Shown: positions 12,340 to 22,451 of the stretch, piece by piece
How positions within the stretch are numbered: the first letter of the stretch is position 1
Layout: each line of letters opens with the position of its first letter
Source: Batillaria attramentaria
Taxonomy: Eukaryota; Mollusca; Gastropoda; Batillariidae
Assembly (NCBI GenBank): GCA_018292915.2
Contig: JACVVK020000148.1
Location: 848,501 to 912,500 of the forward strand
DNA: 64,000 nt
Direction: 5' to 3'
Translations under genes and position numbers: made by a program
The notes under the pieces: generated by a model
What the model was told of the DNA's origin: nothing
Database searches by the model: none
The model's input: only the letters and a program-made list of their open reading frames with translations

Positions 12340-12364
12340 GTCTGTCTGTCTGTCTGTCTGTCTG
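12340..12364. repeat. (CTGT)n microsatellite
   Basis: About six CTGT units, followed by a short CT run and (GC)n. Confidence 0.9.
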
Positions 12365-13836
12365 ATAGTCTTTCTCTCTCGCGCGCGCGTAGCGAAAGAG
12401 AATATGGCATTGTGGGAAAACGTTCCGCGCTTTCTGGAAATAATAGCCTAGTTCAGTGAAGACACCTGTATTTTTGAGTCCAATCACACGCGGGAGACAA
12501 ATGCTTCATATTACTTTCCTCTTCTTTTTTCCTCTCCATGTTTGCTCGTTCCCTTCTGTCCTGTTGCAGAAGAGAAATGGGTTCTACTTTCAAACAACTC
12601 TCTCAAGCCCGAGAAGAAAAGACAAAAGTTAGACAGAGAGAAATGTTCCGCAGGTAATTGCGTTAGCGCGTCCGGACCAAAAAGGAGTGACATTTCAGAA
12701 GTGATTAAAAGTCAGGTGAAAAAGAGGAGAAATATTTCACCACGTAATCCTGACCTTAGGCCCAGCTTGTCCGTAGCAGAGAAATTCCCATGCCGGCCTG
12801 ATTCATTGCTCTTCTGCGCCGCGGGTTAATCCTTATAAGGGGTCTTTTGGCCCCGGAGATATTCTGGCAGACGACACCTCGATTGAGGGATACGTTTGTG
12901 TGGCAAGGCTTTACCGAGGATGTGGTAAGGACTTCTTGCTGAATGGTGATCACATAGAAAGGCGTCTGCGGCTGATAAGTTTTGTCGTTGCAGGTAACGT
13001 CTCCTTGGCGGCTTTATTTTTCTGTTCTGGTCAGCAATTCGTCAAGGTGCAACTCGCATCTCCTGCTCTGAGAAGGGTGCAGGCAAAAAAGAACGACAAG
13101 AAAGTCGTATCTGTTGGCTAATACCGGGGATTGTCTTTCCACAGAAAAGGGAAGGGACAGACCTACCACTCTTGCCCCCCCCCCTTCCCCAGCCCCTTCC
13201 CTCGCCCACACCCCCACCCCCCCAAAAAACAACAAAAAAAACCTTTTTCAAGTATTGGAGCTATGATCTTGAATGTGCTCTTCTTTTTTTTTTTTTTTTC
13301 TCCATCGAAGGAGATGACCAAACTGCCCTCCCGAGATCCGTACATATCTTCACGGATAACATTTTTTTTAAACTTTTTTTTTTTTTTTTAACTTGGAAGT
13401 CTGTTTGTCTTTTGGTAACTCAATGTCGTGTTTGTATGGTTTCTTGAGACACATCTTAGCGATTCCCGCCCACGATGCACTGAAGGACGTTTCCTGAATA
13501 GAAAGAAGGCTTGCTTTTACAGCTGTCCATTTTACAGCGAGCAGTGTTGGCGTTTGTTGCAATTTTCCAGTTATTTCCTTTTTATGTTTGATAACGACTG
13601 AAACTCAATTTCCTTTCCATTTGTTCTCGAAGCCGTGCATGTTATCACATTTCACAACTTTAAGGACACACGAAAATTGTTTCTAAGTTTGCGTTGCTTG
13701 TTGGAAAGTTGCCTATTTTGGGTTTCGGGTCTCTGGTTGCTGGAGTGGGTCCCAGGGTTCTTACCAATCTAAAAACGGACCAGAACAGTAAAGTGTTTCC
13801 CTTTCTGTGTGTAAATAGTTTGGGAGCGCGGAAGCC
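12365..13836. other. No gene recognised
   Basis: C-rich and T-rich runs at 13165-13245, 13284-13299 and 13377-13390. No coding match. Confidence 0.4.
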
Positions 13837-14095
13837 TACAGAAGATGCTGTTTTGTTGACAAACTGGAATCAAATCACGGAAGCCCTCTGGAAATAGATG
13901 CCGTCCAATTACCCTGTTCCAATTTTTTTTTTTTTTTTTTTTGGGGGGGGGGGGGGTAAATTTGCCGTGTAGGCTATTTTGGACTACAACCAACCCACAA
14001 AATGCATCTGCATGCAGATCTTCGTTCGTTCGTATTTTTTACGCTAAAAAAACAAACAACTGTTTTCTTTCTTATTCGTTTGTTCATATCTCTCT
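13837..14095 (+). repeat. Dispersed repeat family F, copy 1
   Basis: ACAGAAGATGCTGTTTTG, GACAAACTGGAATCAAATCAC, AGGCTATTTTGGACTACAAC and GCATGCAGATCTTCGTTC recur in reverse orientation at 21216-21457. Copy 1 has a T18G14 tract (13922-13957) where copy 2 has only a T-rich stretch ending TTTGG. No coding capacity; class unknown. Confidence 0.65.
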
Positions 14096-14111
14096 CTCTC
14101 TCTCTCCCCCT

Positions 14112-14145
<34 letters not shown>
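14088..14145. repeat. (CT)n, interrupted
   Basis: Lies between family F and the SINE A head, with a C-rich interruption at about 14106-14117. Confidence 0.95.
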
Positions 14146-14147
<2 letters not shown>

Positions 14148-14307
14148 GGAGCCGGGATAGCCGAATGGTAGAGCGTTGGACTTGCAATGCTCGGGTCGTG
14201 AGTTCGAATCCCGGCTGGGGCCAAATATTTGTGCTGGCCTTTTTCTCTTTGCCTCGTCTTTGATATCACCCATGCGTGGTGGAAAAGGACGTTAAACTCC
14301 TAAACAC
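14146..14307 (+). mobile_element. SINE family A, near full-length copy (tRNA-derived)
   Basis: The tRNA-like head (14146-14222) has an A box (TAGCCGAATGG) and a perfect B box (GTTCGAATCCC), and opens GGGGAGCCGGGATAG. The body follows: GGCCAAATATTTGTGCTGG, CGTCTTTGATATCACCC, then the 3' end GTGGAAAAGGACGTTAAAC, with a long (CT)n microsatellite after it. It abuts the family F repeat upstream. tRNA-derived SINEs are transcribed by RNA polymerase III and moved by a partner LINE. This is the reference copy for family A. Confidence 0.85.
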
Positions 14308-14395
14308 TCTCTCTCTCTCTCTCTCTCGCTCGCTCTCTCTCTCTCTCTCTCTCTGTGTCTCCCCCCCCCCTCTCCCTCTCTCTCTCTGTGTCTGT
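14308..14395. repeat. (CT)n tail region of SINE A
   Basis: CT repeats with CGCT, C10 and TGTGTCT interruptions, directly after the SINE A tail. Confidence 0.95.
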
Positions 14396-14472
14396 GTGAC
14401 ACATCTCGTCAAGTAATGGAGTAAACAACGACAGCTATACCGGAAGACCGATCGAGCTCTTGCCTACTCTCC

Positions 14473-14602
<130 letters not shown>

Positions 14603-14921
14603 CCAGCAGTTCTCTACAAGGAAGGTCTTTAAAAAGTCTTTCTGTTTCCGGGAGAAGAGAAAGGTTCTGTCATTGATCCCACGCATGGATATCAGTTTTG
14701 CTACATGCGTTCCATTATCCGAAAACATTAATCATCTACTACTTCCTGCACTAGCGTACACACGAAAGTCGATGTGACCCTTTCACGGCCAGGCCAGGCC
14801 AGGCCAGCCTGCCCCTACAAAAATATTGAAATAGCTGCTCACTTTAGGCCATAAGCCTGAGACATTCCTCGATAAACTTGCATTTCTAGTGCTTAAATCT
14901 CGCATACACGCGACCGAAATA

Positions 14922-15424
14922 TCACGTTGTCGTCATGTGGATGTTTTACTACGACCTCTTGTCCAGCCACCTCAGTATATTACAGCTTTATCTTTACTGC
15001 TTACGTCCTACGTTAGGTTTTTGCACAAGAAAAAAAAGTGCCAAGAATGTCACGTCGCCATGTGCGTACTTCAGCGTGGCATGATGAAGTAGCCTTCCTC
15101 CTGATGTCCATCCACCTGCGCCGGTTGTTGTAGATTGCAGCTTGGGTTATCAGAATAGCTTCTACTCACGTTGTCGTCATGTGGGATATTTTAGTGGCAT
15201 GGTGAAGTTGGCGACGACCTCATGTCAGTCCGCCTGCTTATGATGTATATTACAACTTTTAGTTTACTACTTATATCTGGGTTACCAAAATAGTTGCCAA
15301 GAATGTCTCGTTGTCGTCCTGTGGATATTTTAGCATGGCATGATGAAGTTCGCTACGACCTCATGTCCAGCCACCTGCGTATGCTGTATATCACAAGCTT
15401 AACTTTCTGCTTACGTCCGATTTT
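14922..15424 (+). repeat. Satellite of ~120-140-bp units, left part
   Basis: Units anchored on CACGTTGTCGTCATGTGG occur at about 14922, 15048, 15166 and 15306. Each continues with TATTTTAGCATGGCATGATG, CTCATGTCCAGCCACCTGCG and TGTATATCACAAGCTTAAC. The first two are shorter or more diverged. The last unit is cut by the Helitron-like element. Confidence 0.78.
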
Positions 15425-16879
15425 TGGCTCACTTGTGTAACAAAGTGAGTCTATGTAATAACCCTCCGTCGTCTGTCTGTGTGTGTGTGTGTGTGTGTGT
15501 CTGTCTGTCTGTCTGTGTGTGTGTGTGTCCGCAGTAAACCTTAACATTGGCATTTTCTCAGAATCTACAAATGGCAGAGGCACCAAACTTGGCACGCTGA
15601 TAGACAGCCATAAGACCTTTAAAATCATACCATATTGATTGACCTTGACCCAAGGTCAAGGCCACTAAAGCTGTCTGTTTGGAAATATTACATTGGCAAT
15701 TTCTCAGAATCTAGGAAAGCCAGAGACATCAAACTTTGCATGGTGATAGACATTGACAACACCTTTACTGACATACCTGTATTCAGTGACTTTGATCAAG
15801 GTCAAGGCCAAACAAGCTGTTTTGCGGAAAACCTTCCAAAACCTTAACATTGGCATTTTCTCAGAAACAATGAAAAGCAGAGGCACCAAACTTGGTTTGC
15901 TGATAGACAGCCATAAGACCTTTTAAAACATATCATATTGATTGACCGTGACCCAAGGTCAAGGTCACTAAAGCTGTCCGTTTGGAACTTTTGCATTGGC
16001 ATTTTCTCAGAATCCAGAAAAGCAAGAGACATCAAACTTTGCATGATTATAGATATTGACAGCACCTTTACAGACATACCTGTATTCAGTGACTTTGAGT
16101 CAAGGTCAAGGCCATACAAGCTGTTTGCAGAAAAGCTTCCAAAACCTTAACATTGGCATTTTCTCAGAAACAATAAACAGCAGAAACACCAAACCTGGCT
16201 TGCTGATAGACAGCAGTAAGACCTCCCAATACATACCATTTTGAATGACCTTGACTGAAGGTCAAGGTCATTAAAGCTGTCTCATTGGAAATTTAAAATT
16301 GCCATTTTCTCAGAATCTAGGGGTATAAGAGGCATCAAACTTTGCATGGTGATAGACATTGACAAAACCTGTACTGGCATACTTGTATTCAATATCCTTG
16401 AGTCAAGGTCAAGGCCATTCAAGACGTTTTGCGGAAACTTTAATGTTAGCATTTTCTTGGAAACAACAAACAGCAGAGGCACCAAACAAAGCACAATGAT
16501 AGACAGAAATGAGACCTATGCAGACATACCCTTTTGAATGACCTTGACTGAAGGTCAAGGTCATTACAGCTGTCTGTTGTGAAATTTTACATTACCATTT
16601 GCAAGGAAACTAGAAAACTAGAGCTATCAAACTTGGCGTAATGATAGTCATTGATAAGCTCTTACAGATCTCATTCGAATGACCTTGACCCAAGGTCAAG
16701 GTCATACAAGCTGTCCTGGGAAAACTGTTATATTGCCATTATCCGTTTTCTTAGGAACTGTGAACACAAGAGACACATTACTTCAGGATAGATAGTGATA
16801 AGAACTTTACAGACATACTCTTTTGAATGACCTTGACCCATCTCACAAGTGAGCCAAGGAGGCTTTGCTCCTCTAGTTT
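15425..16879 (+). mobile_element. Helitron/Helentron-like non-autonomous element with internal tandem array
   Basis: The left end has a hairpin (CTCACTT...AAAGTGAG at 15429-15450). The right end has GTGAGCC, then a GGAG-GCTTTG-CTCC hairpin followed by CTAG and a T run, the classic Helitron-type 3' terminus. TGGCTCACTTGTG at the left is also inverted at the right (CACAAGTGAGCCA). The interior holds (TGTC/TG)n at 15470-15530 and about nine units of ~150 bp. This plan matches the mini-Helentron (HINE/pearl/DINE-type) design known from insects and molluscs. The class assignment is inference from structure. Confidence 0.65.
15540..16850 (+). repeat. Tandem array of ~150-bp units (~300-bp dimers) inside the Helitron-like element
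   Basis: The anchor CATTGGCATTTTCTCAGAA or a variant occurs at about 15545, 15692, 15847, 15994, 16151, 16300, 16448, 16594 and 16734. Alternate units are more alike (CAGAGGCACCAAACTTGG against GAGACATCAAACTTTGC), giving a ~302-bp higher-order period. Most units contain a palindromic TGACCTTGAC..AAGGTCA core. Later units are more degraded. Confidence 0.85.
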
Positions 16880-17181
16880 TTTAAAGGTGCGAGGAAGGTC
16901 ACGTTGTCGTCATGTGGATATTTCAGCATGACACGACAAAGTTCTCTACGTCCTTATTTCCATCCACCTGCGTATGCTGTAAATCACAGGTTTAGTTTTC
17001 TACTTACACCTGGCTTATTAAAATAGTTTCCTAAAAGGCCAGGTAGTTGTCATATGGATATTTCAGCAGTTCACTACCTCACGTCCATCCACCTGCGTAT
17101 GATGTATATCACAGCTTTAGTTTTCTGCTTACACCTGGCGTATCAAAAATAATTGCCAAGAATGCCATGTTGATGTCGTTT
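16880..17181 (+). repeat. Satellite of ~140-bp units, right part
   Basis: Continues the left array after the insertion: anchors near 16900 and 17044 and a partial one near 17164, with GTCCATCCACCTGCGTATG in both full units. About 115 bp of a unit before the insertion plus about 20 bp after it equals one unit length, so the array was split by the insertion. Confidence 0.78.
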
Positions 17182-18196
17182 GTAATTCTTAGCGTGTGCG
17201 GTTTGGCCGGGTGTGGTATGGCGGATTTAACGCCTCAAGCTGCTTCTGGTGATAATGAAATCCATTTTCTTGCAGCAGTGACTTGCTGTGGTGAGGTTCA
17301 CTTCATGCCACCCACTGCTTTCCTGAAGGCCTTGGGGTTAAGTATACGTGTGTATGGGGGGAGGGGGGTGATACTTGCCTATCACTCCAGCCGATACGGT
17401 TCATGCGGTAGTCTCAGACTAAAACAGATTTGTCAAGCACCAGCAAAGCCGACAAGTCGTCGCTCGGCCGTCGCATACTCAGCACGAAGCAGTGCAAACA
17501 CGTTTCATTTCGAACGAACACAACCATCGACGCCGTCACTGCTAGCACAGTTTGAGTGTGTCGGGCGGTAAACAAAAGGGTGGCGCAGGGTTTGGACGCA
17601 CAATATTAGAACGGCCTGATCAGCCGATAAAACAGGAGTAAATGGCCCGGAAATCACAGCCAGTGTCCGAACGATATCGCTTGTACCGAGTTACCGGTGA
17701 AAATACGTCAGCGGTTGTGCAAGCCAGAACTGAGTCGGGAAAGATAGAGAGGAACGCCGTAGCTCGTTTTCCGTCGATTGCGTGAACTGATGGAGGTCGT
17801 GAGAGAACGGTAATGCGCCACATAATAAAGTCGGCCTGACACTTCGTCGCAATAATACGACGGGCGAAATTGAAAGACAGCGATAAGCGTGACAGGCCCG
17901 GGCGCCGTCAGACTGCTAACGGAGCAATCATGCCGAGCCGAACTGTTTTTATGAAGATGGAAATGCGTCAGGAGGCAAGAGACTTTTGCGGACAGTTGTT
18001 GTTGCGGAGCATAGGTAGATAAGACAGGGTTTAACCAGTGTTTCTTATTACGCACACAATTATGTGCGTCGTTTACGCAGAGATTTCAGAATCTGACATA
18101 GAGATTTTGAGGCTGTGCTTCATTGGTTTTACAAAATGACCCGCTGAATTTGACGGAGATGGTTGAAGTGACCCTCAGTTTTGAAAGCTATAAGCT

Positions 18197-18470
18197 GTTT
18201 AACGTCCCTGCCACAAGAGTGATTGGAGAGAGCCCTGACGGACAGGGTATGTCTTTTTTTTTTTTTCCTTTTTTTTGGGGGGGGGGGGGGGTGGGGAGGG
18301 GTGGGGGGTGGAGCTCTCCTAAGGGAACAGGCAAACAGCCCGGCTGAACACGGTTCAGTTCAGTCAGACTGGGAATCCTCTGATTTGATGTATCCTTGAC
18401 TGTGGTGGACCTGTTGCGCAAACAGATGCAGTTATACGGTCAAAGGAAACAGTTCATGAAACTGTCTCGG
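18197..18470 (-). mobile_element. Dispersed repeat family G, copy 1
   Basis: Shares GTTTAACGTCCCTGCCACAA, GAGTGATTGGAGAG, GGAACAGGCAAACAGCC, TCAGTCAGACTGGGAA and GGTCAAAGGAAACAGTTC with the copy at 44.5 kb. Read on the minus strand it ends GCAGGGACGTTAAAC, like the SINE A tail, so it is probably a 5'-truncated retroposon. A T(n)CCT(n)G(n) tract (18256-18290) interrupts it. No tRNA head is visible. Confidence 0.6.
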
Positions 18471-18609
18471 CCGGAGGAGCATAAACGCTTGCTCGTATTT
18501 ATAAGCAAGGATACACGGTCTGGCGCCCCCGACAGATAGGAGAGGCTAGGGAGAAAAGGAATTAATTACATTTTGTTAGTATTACACAACGCCGAAACAC
18601 GTCGTATGT

Positions 18610-18610
<1 letters not shown>

Positions 18611-18640
<30 letters not shown>
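18611..18640. repeat. (CT)n microsatellite
   Basis: About 15 CT units. Confidence 0.95.
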
Positions 18641-18645
<5 letters not shown>

Positions 18646-20046
18646 TCATCTGTATAGAACTATTGTACCAACAGATATTTCGTCAACAACGTGGATTTAG
18701 TCTTTAGTTTCTAAGCGGTTTCGAGGAGAAGGACAATGTAGCGAATCTTTATTCTTTAAAATGAAGCACAGCTGATAGTGTTGCGTTGTCTTTAAGGGCT
18801 ACTAGAAGCTTTCTGGACTACTGACATTGGTTGTTGTTTTTTTTACGCTCACCCAGGTAGACCGTGGATCCGGCGATTAGCAGGTGGAGAATTTTAACAC
18901 CCACGAATTCAGCAGACTGAATTACAGTCAGTAATAGAAACTGTGCTGGTTTGCGTTGCACCCTGGTATCGTTCGGAATAACGGACGGTCGAGCAGACAG
19001 AAAAGGGCAAGAGGTACAGACGGAGAGATGGAAACGCCGCCACAAAGAGGTTGCCATCCGGATAGAAGCATGTAAATTATACATGTCAGAGATCAGACGC
19101 TTGATTCTCTGGGGCCAGACGACACGATCGCAGCAAGTGAAACGCGGGGATTTCCGTCGTGTGAAGAGGTCAGGGGCCAGGGACGGGCATTTCCGACGCT
19201 CCTGTCTGGAACACAGCCCCTGATTTCGCAGCTCGTTCCCCTGCCCGGACCATTGATTCCGAAAATTGGACGTGGGCAGAAGTTGTAACCTGCCACCTCC
19301 GCAAGTCCACTGTGAAGTGTTTCATGCTGTGTTTGCGGACCGAGCGAGGTCATACAGCTCGGAGTCTGTATGTCTCCTGTATTACGAAACACGGGAAGTT
19401 GGTTTGCAAATTGACCGACTGGCTGGCGAAATAATTAAAACTAGGTAGTCAGGCTTCAAACAGAACATCGATGGGCGTCTGCAGCTTCAAGCTAATTAGT
19501 TTTGCAAAATAGCTTTCCAGCTTGAGTTGGACTGCGAAGTCGTAATTATATTTCGTTTAGAGGAAATCGCACGCTACGTGATCCGATTGCAGTCCTCAGT
19601 CATCGCAATAGATGTCTGTTTCTTCTATTCCTTCCAGAAATTGTTTTTGGACCAGACACATTTAGACCCATGACAATGATCGATTGGTCGATTGCTGTGT
19701 TTGGATAGCGGAAGATTTTTTTTGCGGATGTTGGCGCAATCTGCTCGCGGCAATTGGCTCGTTTTTGCCGGAAGCGAGGCCAGGCGGCCATTGATTGGTC
19801 ACCTGGCAGCGGAAGTCGTCAAACGGTCGGCCCGAATTTGGGAACGCATGGCGACAGTTCTGCGAGCACAGTTGATAGGTCAATGCGTGTTGCCAAAAGC
19901 GGCGTAAACTGATTTACTGTAAATTACGTGCTTTGCGTTTCCTGTGTCGTTTTGTTGTCCTGCTGGGGATAGGTGATAAAATTAAATACCCGGCGGCCGG
20001 CGCCCCTAATGTTTCCGTTCACTTACTGAGTTACTCTTTCACTTAC

Positions 20047-20370
20047 CGCTCTGTAAGTCTACCGCTCAGCGAAAGTAATGTTCTGAATGCGTTATTTCAC
20101 CTCTTGGACTAGTTCATTTACGCTTATGTCATACGGAAGACGTTTTAGTCCAAACAAACATTGAAAACGGCGTTTTTCCTTGTTCCTCGTCTGGCATACG
20201 GCCACAACATGCCTTTGCTCTGTTTTTCCCGGCTCGTGTTCGAGCCGTTCGATGTTTGTTAGGACTAAAACGTCTTCCGTGTGATAACAGTCTTACCAGC
20301 GTTCTGCTGAGTAGGTCTGCTGCTCAGCGAAAGTAATGTTCTGTATGTGCTGTTTCACTTCTCGGACGGT
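20047..20370. repeat. ~62-bp direct repeats flanking the 20.13-kb MITE
   Basis: CTCAGCGAAAGTAATGTTCT followed by GAATGCGTTATTTCACC and, in the second copy, by GTATGTGCTGTTTCACTTC. They are too long and diverged to be a target duplication, so a local duplication that later split or a composite element is more likely. The second copy abuts the family E element exactly. Confidence 0.6.
20133..20280. mobile_element. Foldback MITE with ~33-bp inverted repeats
   Basis: ACGGAAGACGTTTTAGTCC at 20133 is repeated in inverted form at 20262-20280. The arms extend a further ~13 bp (AACAAACAT...GAA) with one or two differences. The 148-bp unit sits between two diverged direct repeats (about 20047-20110 and 20304-20370). 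Confidence 0.7.
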
Positions 20371-20714
20371 CAGTGTTCCCTGGGAGTCAAACACACTAGG
20401 GTCCTGGGACCCTCTCTCTATATTTTTGAGGGCCCTTTTGTAAATTTTGAGGGTCGGCATGGTCGTTTGGTATAAAAAGTCTGAAAGTCAAAACCATTTG
20501 TTGTTGTTGTTTACAAAAGTATTCAAGTATCCGTCGCTGGATACAGATCGCCTTTTGTTCGTCGAGTGTCCAGAAGAGTGTTGTTACAAATACTGTTTGT
20601 CACGGCGAGATGAAATACGTGGATCCCGTGTGACACGCTGTTCCCAAATTAGTGCGTTAGTGTAAGAGTTTTGTGCGTCCAAATACGCACACCTTTGCGT
20701 CATCGGGAACACTG
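20371..20714 (+). mobile_element. TIR element family E, copy 2
   Basis: Begins CAGTGTTCCCTGGGAGTC and ends CATCGGGAACACTG, giving a 10-bp perfect terminal inverted repeat, CAGTGTTCCC. The interior matches copy 1 at 9.7 kb in reverse orientation (for example TGTGCGTCCAAATACGC and ATTTTTGAGGGCCC). There is no transposase frame, so it is non-autonomous. Confidence 0.68.
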
Positions 20715-20757
20715 ACTGTAGCTTTAAAGAGAGATTTGGACGCCTACGCCGGAGCTC

Positions 20758-20788
<31 letters not shown>

Positions 20789-21215
20789 CTCTCTGTGGCC
20801 CTGTTGACTTCATTAGTACTTGGTGATCGGTCAGTACACTGAGGGGGCAACCTAATCAAAACAGACGCGCCCTTCCCAAAAAACAAGGCCAAGCTCCGGC
20901 CTGCTCCCTAGGTGTCTTCCCCAGAACCCCGGTTATCCGTCACGTTCACGTTGGGGGCTGTCTGGACTTCAGTGGACTTTGTGGCGTCGTCAGGGTTTGC
21001 TGTGTGCGAGGATTTAGTTACTTTACGTTGGTGGGGGTCACGTTTGGCTTTGGCTTGACGTTTTCTGTCATAATAACTTCATCTGCCGTTGCTGAATGTA
21101 TTTCTGTAACACTAGTGCAGATTAATCGCGAGAGATCGGTTTTGGTTTGTCGTTTCTTCGTGTTAGTCTGCCGCAAGCACGAAATTGCAACTGTTTGGAG
21201 TATCATGTTACAGAG

Positions 21216-21457
21216 AGAGAGAGAGATTAACAAACAAATAAGAAAAAAAGAAACAAAGAAAGATTTCTTTAGCGCAAAAGTACAACTGAACAAAGATCTG
21301 CATGCAGATAAATTTGTGGGTTGGTTGTAGTCCAAAATAGCTTACACACCAAATAATAAAAAGAAAGACATCGAACAGAGCAATTGGAGGGCATCTATTT
21401 CCAGAGGACCTCTGTGATTTGATTCCAGTTTGTCAGCAAAACACATCATCTTCTGTA
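21216..21457 (-). repeat. Dispersed repeat family F, copy 2
   Basis: Reverse-orientation counterpart of 13837-14095: GATCTGCATGCAGATAAATT, GTTGTAGTCCAAAATAGC, GATTTGATTCCAGTTTGTC. The (GA)n just to the left matches the (CT)n at the far end of copy 1, so the microsatellite is part of the family's end. Confidence 0.65.
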
Positions 21458-21787
21458 TATCATCTTTATCATAGGACGGTTTGGAATTTCTAATATTCAT
21501 CATTCCGAAATGCGTCTTCTGCTGTGAAAATGCGTAGTTCGGCTGCTGGTCTCCGCAGAAGTGAAACCCAGCACTAAACTGATACATTTCATGAATACTG
21601 AAATGGACTCGGCTTGCTGCTGCGCGAGATTTTAGAAACGTTATACACCGCTTCGGCTGTACATGAGATCCCGGAGAGACTGATAAATGAGAATAGTTCT
21701 GGACAATGATTCTTAGTCTGCTCGGGTTTCTGGCCGCACGAAATTGGCTGTTGCTGAACGGGCGTTGACTGAGATTGTTGCGACTTC

Positions 21788-21820
21788 TCTATTTATTTAT
21801 TTATTTATTTATTTATTTTA

Positions 21821-21852
<32 letters not shown>
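21788..21852. repeat. (TTTA)n(TTA)n microsatellite
   Basis: About seven TTTA units, then about nine ATT units. It may be a retroposon tail, but no body was recognised. Confidence 0.93.
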
Positions 21853-22202
21853 GGTAAATGCACAAGCTGTACTTGGAAGACCAGTGTACAGATTATCTGA
21901 AGCACACCGTCACAGCACGTTGTAGCAGTCTGTGTGTGTTGACCTGGCGGGACTCATAGCCGTCACAGATCGCCTGGATTTGGTGCCGGCCGTCCCCCAA
22001 TCAGTGAACGAGGAGCTGCTGTTTTCAGTGGTGTCCTGTGTGTTTGTCTGTCCCTATGTAGATGCTTCAGGCTGAGACACTTTGCGCAGCTTGGCGGCTC
22101 TATTTTCTGTCGTAAGTTCTTTGCGGACTGCATGCTTAATGGATGAGGTTTTGCTGTTTGGTTTCCTAAGCACTGGGGCACTCCTCTATGCATAACCTCC
22201 CC

Positions 22203-22232
22203 CCCGCTTTTTCGCTTGCGCTGCGTTAATCC

Positions 22233-22269
<37 letters not shown>

Positions 22270-22270
22270 C
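22203..22270 (+). mobile_element. Repeat family H tail with (CTAA)n
   Basis: CGCTTGCGCTGCGTTAATCC followed by about nine CTAA units. It lies immediately before the candidate exon at 22297 and separates that exon's pyrimidine tract from upstream sequence. Confidence 0.55.
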
Positions 22271-22296
22271 CCTCGCTTTTTCTCTCTCCGATGAAG

Positions 22297-22451
22297 CTTA
22301 CTGTGTGTGGTCTACCATGAATAAGAGCGACCCCGACCCAGTTTTCCACGTGCTGGAACATATGTACAACCCTTTGTCGAACCAGCTCTCCTCCTACAAG
22401 CTCCCCATTACAGGCCTGCACCAGACCCTGCTGGGGCTTGACACTCAAGGC
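22297..22451 (+). CDS. Candidate internal exon of an unidentified protein
   Basis: A pyrimidine tract (22271-22290) and an AG at 22295-22296 precede an open frame reading AYCVWSTMNKSDPDPVFHVL and then a further 30 or so residues ending LHQTLLGLDTQ. The codons are strongly biased to C or G in the third position (for example CTG, CAC, AAC, TAC, CCC), unlike the surrounding DNA. The peptide is mixed-composition and looks like a folded segment, with no runs. The 3' end is uncertain: possible donors are GTGCAC at 22452, GTGCTA at 22458, or a GC donor at 22450. Translation beyond about 22451 loses its coding character. I do not recognise the protein. It matches no part of CPSF2 known to me, so it may belong to another gene or be a gene fragment. 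The intron side carries a retroposon tail with a (CTAA)n run ending only about 27 bp before the exon. Confidence 0.4.

Larger units (their letters stand above)
17182..20046. other. No gene recognised apart from repeat family G
   Basis: Mixed-composition DNA with a CT run at 18611. Several 60-175-codon frames are present but none has a recognisable domain or conserved look. Confidence 0.4.

Noticed and set aside
14146..14222. Functional tRNA gene
   Set aside because: A and B boxes are good, but the cloverleaf is imperfect and the same head is joined to a repeated body and tail in several copies with target duplications. It is a SINE. The same reasoning applies to heads at 28.5, 50.6, 51.6, 55.2, 61.96 and 62.46 kb.
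15540..16850. CRISPR-like or gene-repeat array
   Set aside because: Units are ~150 bp, imperfect, with no short identical repeat and unique-spacer pattern, and the context is animal DNA.
22232..22270. Telomere-like (CTAA)n / (TTAG)n
   Set aside because: Unit is four bases and not TTAGGG, and each occurrence adjoins a family H retroposon end.
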